From Mycoplasmoides pirum ATCC 25960 (GTDB lineage: Bacteria; Bacillota_I; Bacilli_A; Mycoplasmatales; Mycoplasmoidaceae): a DNA stretch of 64,000 bases. Of the stretch, positions 21,440 through 31,023 are shown piece by piece. Where the stretch lies: contig NZ_JMKZ01000001.1 in the NCBI RefSeq assembly GCF_000685905.1, forward strand, positions 536,707 to 600,706. Direction: 5' to 3'. Within the stretch, counting starts at the first letter, position 1. Every line of letters starts with the position of its first letter. The translations under genes were made by a program, and so were the position numbers. The notes under the pieces were generated by a model, which saw only the letters and a program-made list of their open reading frames with translations, was not told the origin of the DNA and searched no databases.

Positions 21440-21513
21440 CGGGAAGTAGCTTAGCTTGGTAGAGCACTTGGTTTGGGACCAAGGGGTCGCAGGTTCAAAT
21501 CCTGTCTTCCCGA
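21440..21513 (+). tRNA. tRNA-Pro (TGG)
   Basis: Acceptor CGGGAAG/CTTCCCG, anticodon TGG in loop TTTGGGA, T loop TTCAAAT, encoded CCA (21514-21516). Confidence 0.96.
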
Positions 21514-21521
21514 CCATTATT

Positions 21522-21595
21522 GGCTGGGTACCTCAGTTGGTTAGAGGGCTCGGTTCATACCCGAGTTGTCGTGAGTTCGAATCTCACCCCAGCCA
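21522..21595 (+). tRNA. tRNA-Met (CAT), elongator
   Basis: Acceptor GGCTGGG/CCCAGCC, anticodon CAT in loop TTCATAC, encoded CCA (21596-21598). Pairing at position 1-72 is normal, so this is the elongator, not the initiator. Confidence 0.9.
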
Positions 21596-21605
21596 CCAAT
21601 ATTTA

Positions 21606-21678
21606 GGATCTATAGCTCAATGGTTAGAGCCACCGACTCATAATCGGTTGGTTACAGGTTCGAGTCCTGTTAGATCCA
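21606..21678 (+). tRNA. tRNA-Ile2 (CAT, presumably modified to lysidine)
   Basis: Acceptor GGATCTA/TAGATCC, anticodon CAT in loop CTCATAA, encoded CCA. It is the third CAT tRNA of the cluster; its GGATC acceptor start and position match the Ile tRNA that TilS modifies to read AUA. Confidence 0.8.
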
Positions 21679-21740
21679 CCAATTTAAATTAATTTAACTT
21701 TAAAATTTAATAACAGATTTTTATAATCTGTTAGTTTTAT

Positions 21741-21828
21741 GGAGATTTACCCAAGTGGCTGAAGGGTTCGGTCTTGAAAACCGAGAGGTGTCTAACGGCA
21801 CGCGGGGGTTCGAATCCCTCAATCTCCG
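21741..21828 (+). tRNA. tRNA-Ser (TGA)
   Basis: Class II tRNA of 88 nt with a long variable arm, acceptor GGAGATT/AATCTCC, discriminator G as in Ser, anticodon TGA in loop CTTGAAA, encoded CCA (21829-21831). Confidence 0.96.
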
Positions 21829-21875
21829 CCATTTTAAATTTAAATTGAGAAGTTATAATAGACTTCTCAAATTAT

Positions 21876-21950
21876 CGCGGGATAGAGCAGTCCGGTCAGC
21901 TCGTCAGGCTCATAATCTGAAGGTCGGTGGTTCAAATCCATCTCCCGCAA
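21876..21950 (+). tRNA. Initiator tRNA-fMet (CAT)
   Basis: CGCGGGA pairs with TCCCGC leaving the first C opposite A, the initiator hallmark. Anticodon CAT in loop CTCATAA, encoded CCA (21951-21953). Confidence 0.94.
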
Positions 21951-21955
21951 CCAAT

Positions 21956-22026
21956 GGTTCTGTGGTGTAATGCTAACATATCTCCCTGTCACGGAGGGGT
22001 CGCGGGTTGGATTCCCGTCAGAACCG
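21956..22026 (+). tRNA. tRNA-Asp (GTC)
   Basis: Acceptor GGTTCTG/CAGAACC, discriminator G, anticodon GTC in loop CTGTCAC, encoded CCA (22027-22029). Confidence 0.95.
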
Positions 22027-22032
22027 CCATTT

Positions 22033-22105
22033 GGTCTTGTAGCTCAGTCGGTAGAGCAACGGTCTGAAGAACCGTGTGTCGGCAGTTCGATTCTGCCCGA
22101 GACCA
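22033..22105 (+). tRNA. tRNA-Phe (GAA)
   Basis: Acceptor GGTCTTG/CGAGACC, anticodon GAA in loop CTGAAGA, encoded CCA. Last gene of the cluster. Confidence 0.96.
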
Positions 22106-22120
22106 CCATTATTAAATTTA

Positions 22121-22153
22121 AAAAGACATATGCATAACATATGTCTTTTTTTT
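22121..22153 (+). terminator. Terminator of the first tRNA cluster
   Basis: AAAAGACATATG, five-base loop, CATATGTCTTTT, then more T. A strong 12-bp hairpin 13 nt after the CCA of tRNA-Phe. Confidence 0.92.
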
Positions 22154-22268
22154 ATTTATTAATTAAATTTTTCATAATAAATTAATGTAAAAAAAGTGTA
22201 TTTTTTGAAAACTTTTAAAGTTCTTGTTTTTGATTAAAAGAATTCATAATTATTTCGAGGTGAAAAAA

Positions 22269-23225
22269 ATGAAAAATTATGAAAAAACAATAACTAGTTT
22301 TAATTTGCCATGCAATTGAGATAAATATGATTTGGCATATGAATATAGTAAAAATTCCATTAAAAAACTTTATAATGGACATTATGAAAAAAATCAATTA
22401 AAAACAGTAATATTTGATTATTTTTTAAATTGTAAACATAAAATTGATTTTAACTTTATAACTTCTCAATTACTAGAAGATACAAAAAATTATTTTATTT
22501 TATCCAAAAAATTCAAAAAAATAGATGAAATTAATAATTTGAAAAACATTGAACATAAATTAACTTTTTATTTTGAAACAATAACTAATGCATTATTACT
22601 AGCTAGAAATAAAGATGATTACATAATAGAAATTCAATTTAATTTAATAGAATGATTTTTGTATGCTATATGATTTATGAATAGTCCAAAAAATAGCATA
22701 AAACTTTTTGAAAAAATTTTATCTGAATCTTTTAGATATCCAAATGTTGATTTTCAAAAACAACATGAAGTATGTTGCAAAACAGCTCAAAAATCATACA
22801 TTGAACAACAAAATCCCGAAAATTTATTAGTATTATTAGAAAATATTTATAAGCATTTTATTTTTAATATAAAAATACTAAATAAATGAGAAAAACAAAT
22901 ATTGTCAAAAACAAAAAATAATTTTTACATTGTTGGTTTGAAAAACAAAATATATGAATGAATCTTAATTCATTATTTATTGCCACTATATGTAATTGTT
23001 CATGGTTATAAAGAAAAAGATACTAAATTTAAATTAATATCAGAAAAATTATATTACTACAATATTGATAATCAAATTTTAATAGATGTAATTAATTTAA
23101 TGATAAATACTCAAAATATAGTAAATGAATTAAATGATAAAAAAATACAAAAATTATATGAAACAGTAAGAAATGAATGTGAAAAAATTATTTGCAAAAA
23201 TCTTTTATTTAAAAAACGAAGTTAA
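22269..23225 (+). CDS. Hypothetical protein, soluble, helical
   Basis: 318 aa starting at the ATG 7 nt after CGAGGTG, a good ribosome site. It begins MKNYEKTITSFNLPCNWDKY. Composition is Lys/Asn/Ile-rich with many Tyr and Phe. No signal peptide, lipobox, membrane helix or nucleotide-binding motif is visible; the hydrophobic run IYEWILIHYLLPLYVIVHGY (about 230-250) could be a buried or membrane-associated helix. Five TGA codons are read as Trp. It follows the tRNA terminator, so it has its own promoter. No homologue is recognised. Confidence 0.75.
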
Positions 23226-23327
23226 TAAAAATATTTTAGTTTTATAATTTTTGTATGAATACATATTTATAATTTTTTGTCTTTTATGGAATCATTAATT
23301 TGTAATTTCATAAGAAATTTTTAAATT

Positions 23328-23345
23328 AAAAAAAAAAAAAAAAAA
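23328..23345. repeat. Poly-A tract (18 A) in an intergenic gap
   Basis: An uninterrupted run of 18 A in the non-coding gap between 23225 and 23483. Other long A/T runs in this window (3012, 56172, 63160, 63219) sit in terminators or promoters; no hairpin or promoter is clear here, so its role is unknown. Confidence 0.6.
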
Positions 23346-23482
23346 TGTCAATTTTCAATTTTAATAAATTTGAATTGCAAAAATCTATAAAAAATTATAT
23401 AAAAAATAAAAATATATTTATCAAATGAAATAAACTACTTTTAATAGAAAGTGGTTTATTAATTTAAATAGAGAATTAATTG

Positions 23483-23770
23483 CTATTCTTTTAATTTATT
23501 AACTTTAACAAGTTTATCAAATTTGTTTTCTAAATTATTAATTCTTATGTTTAATCGTTTAATGTCTTGTTTAATTCCAACAGTGTCACCTTTAATTTAA
23601 CAATAACATCAAACAAATCATCTAATGTGCGTTTAGATTTCTTAACATCCATTTTAAAAATATCTTTAATTTTAAATGAATAGCAGTTTTACAATCACTA
23701 CAATTACACTTATAAGTTGCAGTTGTAATTTGTTTAATTAATTTTTGTTTACTTAATTTTTTTTAGACAT
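23483..23770 (-). pseudogene. Decayed copy of the coiled-coil gene at 26436-26729
   Basis: The stretch aligns by eye along its length with the intact gene 3 kb away, including the CKCN-type Cys region and the KSKRTLDDLFD segment. A deletion right after the start gives MSKKN then a stop, and the heptad region has lost bases, so no long frame survives. The 3' flank (a degenerate ACCACTTT hairpin and the GTTTATTAATTTAA module) is also duplicated, so a block of about 350 bp was copied and then decayed. Confidence 0.85.
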
Positions 23771-23927
23771 ATTATTTTTGTCACGTATAGTTTAATAAAA
23801 CAAAAACAAGAAAATGAAATTCCACAATAAGATAGAACATCACTTTTATCTTATAATAGTGTAAATATATTGTAAATTGAAAAAATCACTCTTATTACAT
23901 GTAGTTTATTAATTTAAGTAGAAAAAA

Positions 23928-25999
23928 TTAATTATTGTTTTCTTTTTTATTTTCTTTTTTTGCTTTTTTAGCTACTTTTTGCGTTCTAGACAAATATTTT
24001 GATTTATGACGATAAATTAATCCAGTAATTACAAATACAACAAAGATGATTGCGATAGGAATTGTAACTGACATTATTATTGTTAATTGAGAATCATTAT
24101 TAACTTTATCTACTACTGGTTGATTAGGAATTACCGATGCTGGAATGACAAATGAATAAGTTTTATCTTGAATTTGTGAATTTAAAATTTGTGAATAATC
24201 AATAATATTTTGATAATCATTATTAGATCAATTAATATTGTTGTTTTTAAATTCACTTTGAATAAATTTTAAAAGTGCATTTGAAAAACTTTGCTGAGCT
24301 AGTTTGTCTGTGAAAAATCATAAATCTTTGAATTCAATACCATTGTTAAAATCAAATTTAATATCAATACCAGTATCAGTAAATGTGATTTTGTATGGGA
24401 AAATCATTGTTTGAGTTTGTTGGTTTGTAAATTCCATATCAACTTTTAATGAACCGATTTTGTAATTGATTCCTTTTAAATTAAAATTGGATGTTGAATC
24501 ATTATTATTGAATTCTTGAATAGAAACTGATGGAGGAATTGTTAAATCACTTATAGGGTTGAATGTAAAAGTAATTGAGTTTTTGTTTGCGGTGTAACTA
24601 ACATTAGAATTAGTTTTTAAATTGCTTGAAGTTAATGAATTAACTAGTTCAATAAATGATTTAGCTAAATTGTTATTTAAAATTCCAATTTCTGGGGTTG
24701 TTGTACCAAGGGTTAATAATTGTTCAGTACCAAATCCAACAGAATATGGATTATTAATTTCTAAACTAATTGCAACATTATTTTCTAAACCATTTTTAAC
24801 AATATCTGTTCAATTATGAGAATAAATATCAAATTCAAGTTGAGAAGCTAAACCTAATTGGTTAATAGTGTCTTGGGATTTGTTATTAATAAGTATTTTG
24901 TTATTTTTAATAATTAAATCACTATTTACATTATATTGTTTAACAGGCGCTTCAAATTGAACTAAATATTTGCTTGTAGCTTGTCCTTCAATATCATTTA
25001 CATAATAAACATATTCAAATGGATTAGGATCACGACGTTTATCACCTAAAATATTAGCATTTACAACTTCCATTATCGCTCAAAATCTACCTGATAATGG
25101 ATCGGGATTTAAATCTAATTGATAATCATTAGCTATTTTTAAAACTCTTTCTTTCAAAACAATATCTGTCCCATTTAAAACACTATTCATTGGGCTTGTT
25201 AAACCAAAAATTAATTCTGGTAAACCAAGTGAAGTTAAATAAGTGTTAAATGAAGTTTGAGCAACTAATGGGTCTAATGATTTGTAATAATAATTAGCAA
25301 AGTTTTGTTTAGGGTCACGGAAAATGATACCACGGGCTTTGCGAGAACTTGTTAGTTGAACTCCTAAATAATTAGGATTAAAATCATTGCGATATTTATA
25401 CAAATAAGTTAATTTGTTATTTTGAGTTTGTAAAATTGATTTATTAGTTGATTGATTAACTAATTTAATATCACTTAATGATAAATTATTTTGATTGTTA
25501 AAATCTTGGTTTTATTGTTTTGAAAACTAAGATTTGTTAATTCAATTTTAGATTGATTTTCATTGCGCAATAATTCACTTTGAGCTTCATCATTTTTAAT
25601 AGTTTCAAAAGAATAAGTGCTTGCATCATAAATTTTAGTTCTGGATGTAGAAATATCTAAAGTTCCATCAATTTTATAGTTATTGCTTAATTCATTTAAA
25701 TTAGCATTTAAAAAATTTGTTTGATTGGCTAATGTATTAAAATTAGTTACTTTGTAATCATAACCATCAATAAGCTTAAAATTTTTGTTTGTTAAATTGT
25801 TAGCATTTAATAAAATTTGACTAATGTTTGTTTGATTAGAAGCTTTTGTTAAATTTTGATTGTGTAAATTAAAATTTGTTTTGTTTTCGGTAAATCGAGA
25901 AATAGAAAACGAAGTTATTAAAATGCTTGTAGTTACTAATGTTGTCATTAGTCCTATTTTTCATTTTCTTTTCTCTTGATTTATATATTTATTTTTCAT
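23928..25999 (-). pseudogene. Surface protein with N- and C-terminal membrane segments, frameshifted
   Basis: The gene starts at the ATG at 25999 (GAGAG upstream), giving MKNKYINQEKRKWKIGLM and a hydrophobic anchor. The first frame runs to a stop at 25475. The rest of the protein (about 525 aa) continues in another frame from about 25511 to the stop at 23928. Inserting one A in the AAAA tract (coding strand, 25511-25514) would join them into about 690 aa. The second part ends with a membrane helix (IPIAIIFVVFVITGLIY) and a Lys-rich tail (KKAKKENKKENNN). The layout resembles the gene at 112-2745. It may be a phase-variable gene in the OFF state, a young pseudogene, or a sequencing error. Confidence 0.8.
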
Positions 26000-26133
26000 T
26001 TTGGCTCTCATTTGTCAGTAAAGAACAATTAAAAATAGAAATCATGTAACTTTTCAATAAAGTGATTTTATTTTAGCACATATAAATTGCATGCATGAAA
26101 TTTGGTTGGAAAATTACAAATATAAAAGAAAAA

Positions 26134-26160
26134 ACCAAGAATCTTGTAACTCTTGGTTTG
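26134..26160 (-). terminator. Hairpin, terminator-like on the minus strand
   Basis: AACCAAGA and TCTTGGTT form an 8-bp stem with a 9-11 nt loop. On the minus strand six T follow, so it looks like a terminator for leftward transcription, but no minus gene lies just above it; it could equally be part of a plus-strand RNA. Confidence 0.45.
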
Positions 26161-26186
26161 TTCTAATTAAGTTTAGAAGTAATTAT

Positions 26187-26288
26187 ATGAAAAATATAAA
26201 CTCCTACAACCTAACCTATAAAATATACATTGCATTATTATTATTATTGCTAATTTATTTAATTAAAAAATATTTAGTTAAAAGCTAA
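26187..26288 (+). CDS. Possible 33-aa hydrophobic peptide
   Basis: A short frame begins MKNINSYNLTYKIYIALLLL and ends in a basic tail (KKYLVKS). The middle is a single predicted membrane helix. AGAAG lies 10 nt before the ATG. A terminator-like hairpin on the plus strand follows 40 nt after the stop (26328-26357), so a short plus-strand transcript of about 200-250 nt is plausible. Size and topology recall type I toxins or small membrane peptides. The evidence is thin: the region could be a non-coding RNA instead. Confidence 0.3.
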   Translation: MKNINSYNLTYKIYIALLLLLLIYLIKKYLVKS

Positions 26289-26327
26289 GGTTGCAAGCAA
26301 GGAATTAACTCTACTTATAAATAAATT

Positions 26328-26357
26328 AAGAGAGCGGGTATGCTGCTTTCTTTTTTT
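26328..26357 (+). terminator. Terminator-like hairpin downstream of the small peptide frame
   Basis: AAGAGAGC pairs with GCTTTCTT (one G-U pair) across a 9-nt loop, followed by T. It defines the end of a short plus-strand unit. Confidence 0.5.
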
Positions 26358-26387
26358 ATCTTATTAGAATCAATTAAATGAAAAAAA

Positions 26388-26408
26388 ACCACTTTCATTA
26401 AAAGTGGT
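26388..26408 (-). terminator. Terminator of the coiled-coil gene
   Basis: Minus strand ACCACTTT, 5-nt loop, AAAGTGGT, then eight T. It lies 28 nt after the stop at 26436. Confidence 0.9.
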
Positions 26409-26435
26409 TTATTAATTTAAGTAAAGAATTAATTG

Positions 26436-26729
26436 TTATTCATTTAATTTATTAACTTTAACAAGTTTATCAAATCTATTTTCCAAATTATCAAATCTAT
26501 TTTCCAAATTATCAATTCTTGTGTCTAATCGTTTAATATCGTCTTTGATTTCAACAACAACATCAAACAAATCATCCAATGTGCGTTTAGATTTCTTAAC
26601 ATCCATTTTAAAGTTATCCTTAATTAAATGAATAGCAATTTTACAACCACTACAATTACACTTATTAGTTGCAGTTGTAATTTGTTTAATTAATTCTTGT
26701 TTACTTAATTTTTCTTTTTTTACAGACAT
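26436..26729 (-). CDS. Small coiled-coil protein with Cys cluster (DUF16-like organisation)
   Basis: 97 aa from the ATG at 26729, chosen because AGGAGA stands 7 nt upstream; upstream residues are not needed. Residues about 20-30 hold CNCSGC, a possible metal site. The C-terminal half is a heptad coiled coil in which RFDNLEN is tandemly repeated; the DNA shows two near-identical 21-bp units (26466-26507). This recalls the DUF16 family of M. pneumoniae, which forms coiled-coil oligomers, but I cannot prove membership. A decayed copy lies at 23483-23770. A 10-bp inverted repeat precedes the gene. The function is unknown. Confidence 0.8.
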   Translation of the reverse strand: MSVKKEKLSKQELIKQITTATNKCNCSGCKIAIHLIKDNFKMDVKKSKRTLDDLFDVVVEIKDDIKRLDTRIDNLENRFDNLENRFDKLVKVNKLNE

Positions 26730-26776
26730 TTTGTCTCCTGTGTAGCTACACACCATATAAAGAAAAATTAATCCCC

Positions 26777-26811
26777 ACTATCAAGTAAAAGGATCAATTT
26801 AACTTGATAGT
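26777..26811 (-). promoter_or_regulatory. Inverted repeat upstream of the coiled-coil gene
   Basis: ACTATCAAGT, 15 bases, ACTTGATAGT, a perfect 10-bp inverted repeat 48 nt before the start. The decayed copy has a different repeat in the same place (ATAAGATA...TATCTTAT, about 23827-23853), so the structure, not the sequence, seems kept. Confidence 0.5.
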
Positions 26812-26862
26812 AATGACAAATATATTATATATTAAACAAAAACCAAAAAAATATAAATAAAA

Positions 26863-26888
26863 AACCACCTTGAGAAAAAAAGGTGGTT
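26863..26888 (-). terminator. Terminator of the leucine-rich lipoprotein gene
   Basis: Minus strand AACCACCT, 10-nt loop, AGGTGGTT, then T. It lies 32 nt after the stop at 26920. Confidence 0.85.
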
Positions 26889-26919
26889 AATAAGAATGTT
26901 TTTATTTGTTTTTAATCGA

Positions 26920-28545
26920 TTAGTTTATTTTTCAATTATTGTTTCTATCAATCAATAAACCCAATTCGGGTCTACCAAACTGATTATAGAATTTAAATTC
27001 AAATTTATAATTTCTTTTATTAATTTGGTTTAATTTAATTAATAAAACCATAATTCGGTTGTATTCAAAAAGTATTCTATTTTTATTTAAAATTTCTTTT
27101 GTTTCATATTTACTAATTTTTCTATTGTAAATAATATTTATTATTTGATTGTTTAAAAATGGTTTTTTAATAGATAAATTTACATTGCCTTCTCTTACAT
27201 GATCAAGAAATTTTAAATTATCAAAAGTTAATGTTTTTATTAAATTATTAGCAAAAGCTTCATGTCCAATTCATTCTAAATTTTTTGGAAGAGTAAGATT
27301 AGTTAACTTATTATTTTTAAAGGCGTTCTTTTCTATTGTATTAATAGAATTATTTAAATCAAGATAATCAATTTTATTATTGGCAAATGCTGATTCGCCT
27401 ATTTTTTGGATTGTATAAGAATTAAAAACAACTGTTTCTAATTTATTACCCTCAAAGGCGTTGTTACCAATTTCTGAGATATTTCCTAGAAATTTAATTT
27501 CTTTTAAATTATTTCCTTGGAAAGCATTATCACCAATTCGTTCAACTATTTGCGGCAATACTATTTTTTCTAGTCCACAATTTTTAAAAGCATTTGGAGC
27601 TATTTCTTTAATTGGATAAGATTCTTTTAAAGAACTAAATTTTCAACTATCGCCTTTTAATTTGATATTTTTACCTTTTAATCTTTTAACATTGAAAAGA
27701 TTAAGTTCTTTTTTAGTTCCTTTGTAACCTACAATAGTTCCACAACTAAGTCTTGAATTTCAAGTAAACATAATTCCATCATCTGTAATATATGTTTCAC
27801 CTACTATACCGTTTGGATAAATAACTCATGGATTTATAAATGTTTGTTCTATTAATTCTTTTCGTCCGTGAGTATCAGTTATTTCATAACTAACATTAAA
27901 TCCATCTGAAGCACGTAGAACATTAGCTCCGCCAACCATTTCTATAGAACCTTTGAAACTGATTACATAACCATTTATGCCTTTTATATTTCTGCTTTTG
28001 TTAGAAATAAATTCTTTATAAATTCTTTCATAATCAGTGTAGCTATTAATAGAATTTTCTTTATCACGAATTGTTTGAATAGCTTTTGCATAAATATTAC
28101 TAAAACCAATTACTTGTCCAAATTTGAAACTTTGTGAACAAGATTGATTATTATTAGTAATTGTTAAAATTGCATTTGCATTATTCAAATAAGGTGCATC
28201 CGTGTTTAAAAGTATAAAATTTGAAGTGCAACCATCTACCATAGAAATTTTAACTTTTTGTCCATTATTCAATTTTACTGAATATTTGCTTATTTCTTTT
28301 GGCAAATTATATCCTATAACTTGAATTTGGTAATGAGCAACTCTAGATACCACATTAATAGTTTCTATGCTCATTTCACTTTTTGCAGAAATTGTTGAAT
28401 TTCTACTAATTTGTTGAACGGCAGAACCATTATTTGCTTGATTGCTATTAACAACACCACAAGCAACTGACGAAATAATCGACAAAGATGCTAAGGCAAT
28501 AGCACTATATATGTACATATATAGATTCATTTTTCTTTTTTTCAT
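26920..28545 (-). CDS. BspA-like leucine-rich-repeat lipoprotein
   Basis: 541 aa. The N-terminus MKKRKMNLYMYIYSAIALAS leads to a lipobox (ISSVAC), so the mature Cys is about residue 29 and the protein is lipid-anchored outside. Residues about 30-260 form a domain of unknown type. From about 310 to 430 there are five or more repeats of about 23 residues with the pattern IGxxAFxxNxLxxxxLxx (e.g. RIGDNAFQGNNLKEIKF, EIGNNAFEGNKLETVVF). These are treponemal/BspA-type LRR units, found in adhesins of other host-associated bacteria. The last 110 residues are basic. A surface-binding role is inference. It has its own terminator and faces a decayed region upstream. Confidence 0.85.
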
Positions 28546-28753
28546 AATTATCTTTATTACTATTCCTTTATTTTCTTATATCTCAAAAAGTTTATATATT
28601 ATTATCTTTATATCAAGAATAAAATTATACATCTATTATATATAAAGTAAATATGAATTTTAGATACCACATGAAAACAACCAATAGAATGCAATAGTTA
28701 AACAAAAAATAATAAGTAAAAGGTTTCTTTTATATTCAACACATCCTAATTTA

Positions 28754-29092
28754 ATGGCGACTACAAATCAAACTCCTATTGATCGTCCTGAAAGCGACAC
28801 AAGTTTAAATTATGGCAAGCGCGCTACTAAAAAGATTACTATTGATAAAGACGAACCTATAACTACTTATGTTTGAAATGCTACAAACATTAATGACGTA
28901 TTTTATAATCTGGCTGCACCAAATAACCTCAATCCAAAGTTTGAAAACTTACAACCATTTGGTTAAGTGTAAAACTATAACTTTGATGCAAACATTAAAG
29001 ATTGTCTTAACTTAAATGGAACAACAAATAAATTAATACCACGTGAATTGTCTTCAAAGATATATCAATTAAAAAATATTGATAAAGGATAA
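28754..29092 (+). pseudogene. Gene remnant with two in-frame stops
   Basis: One frame of 112 codons is interrupted only by TAA-GTG-TAA at 28964-28972. It reads MATTNQTPIDRPESDTSLNY at the start and LIPRELSSKIYQLKN near the end. Codon use is unlike its surroundings (GCG, CGC, CTG, CTC, CGT), and one TGA sits where Trp is plausible. Both the frame and a proper terminator after it (29129-29161) point to a once-real gene, probably the tail of a larger surface protein or one of foreign origin. The family is not recognised. Confidence 0.6.
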
Positions 29093-29128
29093 TTCTTCTA
29101 AAACAGTTTAAACGTTAATCTAAAAAAC

Positions 29129-29161
29129 AATCACCCAATATAATGCAAGGTGATTTTTTTA
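29129..29161 (+). terminator. Terminator downstream of the gene remnant
   Basis: AATCACC, 13-nt loop, GGTGATT, then seven T, on the plus strand. Confidence 0.85.
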
Positions 29162-29405
29162 TATCAGCTATTAAATAAAAAAGTACTTAACAATGTCGGG
29201 TGCTAGACCTAGTGACTAGTCAAAGGGTGCACTATGATTAATTGATGTTATTAATTTAATTAAATCAATTTTAATCATAAATAAACTAATTTGTGATTTT
29301 CATTAAAAATTTTAAAACTATCATATCGAATTTCTAAATATTTTATTTTATTCTAATATAGATTAATTTAATTTTTAATATGTATGCACGTAATGTGTAT
29401 GTTTG
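29162..29405. other. Non-coding gap with CTAG cluster
   Basis: No gene is seen. The segment 29198-29230 has GGGTGC at both ends and three CTAG sites about 6-7 bp apart between them, unusually GC-rich for this window. A weak hairpin (ATGATTAA.../...TTAATCAT, about 29234-29280) follows. It may be leftover from a recombination site; nothing further can be said. Confidence 0.4.
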
Positions 29406-30002
29406 TTAAAATTTTTCAGCTGCTAATTTAATTTTTTCATCATAATCATGTATTGCTGCGGATGGTTCTTTTTGAAAATAATCTACTTTAGTTCCAGCTA
29501 TCAATAATGGTTCAACAACTTCTGCTCCAACAAATTCTCATGTGCCTTTTAACATCTCAGTGTGATTTCCTCATGGATATCAACCGAATGGAGCTCCTTG
29601 TGTAGTTAACAATTGAACTTTTAAATGGGGAAGCAAACCTTTTGCTTCTCCTTTTTTTGTATATTTATACGAAAAAGTTTTATCAGCTACCAATATATGA
29701 TCTAAATAATTTTTTAATGTTGCAGGATAATTAAAATTAGTCATCGGTGAAGCAATAATAACTTTATTTACTTCTTTCAATTGATTTATATATTTATCAG
29801 AATCTTCTTGATTAAAAAAAGTTCCAAAATTATTAACATTCAAATTTTTGTTAGACATCATTTCATTATTTAAATCCAATTCAATTATTTCATCATTTGG
29901 ATTTTTTTGTTTGTAATATTTCAAAAAACTATTTAATAAACTAATTGAAAATGATTTTGATTCTTGAATCATTGAAGATTTTATAACTAAAACTTTATTC
30001 AT
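29406..30002 (-). CDS. azoR: FMN-dependent NADH-azoreductase family flavoprotein
   Basis: 198 aa. The flavodoxin-like N-terminus (VLVIKSSMIQESKSFSISLL) includes the FMN phosphate-binding Ser-rich loop. ASPMTNFNYPATLKNYLDH (about 96-114) is the family signature, and LTTQGAPFGWYPWG matches the conserved GG-type FMN loop region, though with APFG rather than RGG. The family reduces quinones and azo compounds with NADH; older annotations call it AcpD. One TGA supplies Trp. Its start is 78 nt from the convergent side of the next gene, same strand; it is probably transcribed alone or with the hydrolase. Confidence 0.93.
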
Positions 30003-30080
30003 AACAACACCTATAATTTAGAGCTATAAGTAAATTATAAATATAAAATATCTTTTTAATGTTTTATTGCTTATATAAAA

Positions 30081-30923
30081 CTAATAAATGTTTTTTATTG
30101 ATTTTGACTCTATTATTGAATTCATTAAATTAAAATAATCTACAGGACGTTCTATAAACAATAAATGACCAGTTCTTAATAATTGAACATATGTTAAATC
30201 ATTAATATCATTTTTTAATTTTTTAATTGTTAATTTAACAGGCAAAATCTTATCTTTTTCACCTAAAATTAAAAATGTTTTAACTTTTAAATTTTTATAA
30301 TTTTTCACTATAAATCTTAATTCTTTAAAAGTTGTCATTTGTTTGTTTAGTAAATCAAAAGATTTTACATGTTCAGAATAATATTTAATTTCTTTTTCTA
30401 ATAATTCTTTACCATTAATAGAATTATCATATGGGCTTTTTTTATCAAAATATAAACATTTGCTAAAGCGATATAAAGATTTTTCAATTTTTTTAGGTTT
30501 AATTTTAAATGTTGTTTTAAATCTAGTTCCTTTTAATATAGATGTTAAATTCATAGGTGAAATAATAATTAATTTATCTACAATATCTTTTTCTAACAAA
30601 TTTGTAGCGGCAGCCGAAACAGCTGCGCCCATAGAATGACCCATTAAAATAATTCTTTTTAAATTTAATTTATTAATAAAATCAGTTAAATGTTTTGCAT
30701 AATAAGAAACTTTTAACATTTCATTTTTATATGGCAAAGTTCCATGACCTGGTAAAACAATCGCAAAATAGTCATTATCTGACAATTGATCACTATATGA
30801 ATTGTAATAATCGAAAAAAGTAGCATAACCATGACAAAAAACAATAGTTTGCTTATTAACATTTTTAGCTGGACGATAATAATACTCAAATGATCCATCA
30901 ATAATATGTTGATAATTTTGCAT
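30081..30923 (-). CDS. Alpha/beta-hydrolase (lysophospholipase/esterase type)
   Basis: 280 aa. The oxyanion region is FCHGYATFFDYY (about 29-40), the nucleophile elbow is GHSMGAAVS with Ser about 96, the acid is probably Asp in LGEKDKILP (about 227), and the His is in RTGHLLFIERP (about 255). This is a complete Ser-Asp-His triad of the monoglyceride-lipase/esterase group. No signal peptide is present, so it is cytoplasmic. AGGAA precedes the start. Mycoplasmas carry several such enzymes (MG310, MG327, MG344 type) probably used for scavenged lipids; the substrate is not determined. Confidence 0.92.
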   Translation of the reverse strand: MQNYQHIIDGSFEYYYRPAKNVNKQTIVFCHGYATFFDYYNSYSDQLSDNDYFAIVLPGHGTLPYKNEMLKVSYYAKHLTDFINKLNLKRIILMGHSMGAAVSAAATNLLEKDIVDKLIIISPMNLTSILKGTRFKTTFKIKPKKIEKSLYRFSKCLYFDKKSPYDNSINGKELLEKEIKYYSEHVKSFDLLNKQMTTFKELRFIVKNYKNLKVKTFLILGEKDKILPVKLTIKKLKNDINDLTYVQLLRTGHLLFIERPVDYFNLMNSIIESKSIKNIY

Positions 30924-31023
30924 AAATTAAATTCCTTAAATTGTAGTTTTTAGATAAAAATAAAAATATGAAACATTTTTGCTTTTAATACAAGTTTCAT
31001 ATTTTATAAAAATTTTTAATTAA

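Noticed and set aside
21456..21970. Protein frames across the tRNA cluster
   Set aside because: They are translations of tRNA genes, not coding.
22269..29405. CRISPR array or Cas genes in the accessory region
   Set aside because: No regularly spaced repeats of 25-40 bp and no Cas-like motifs were found.
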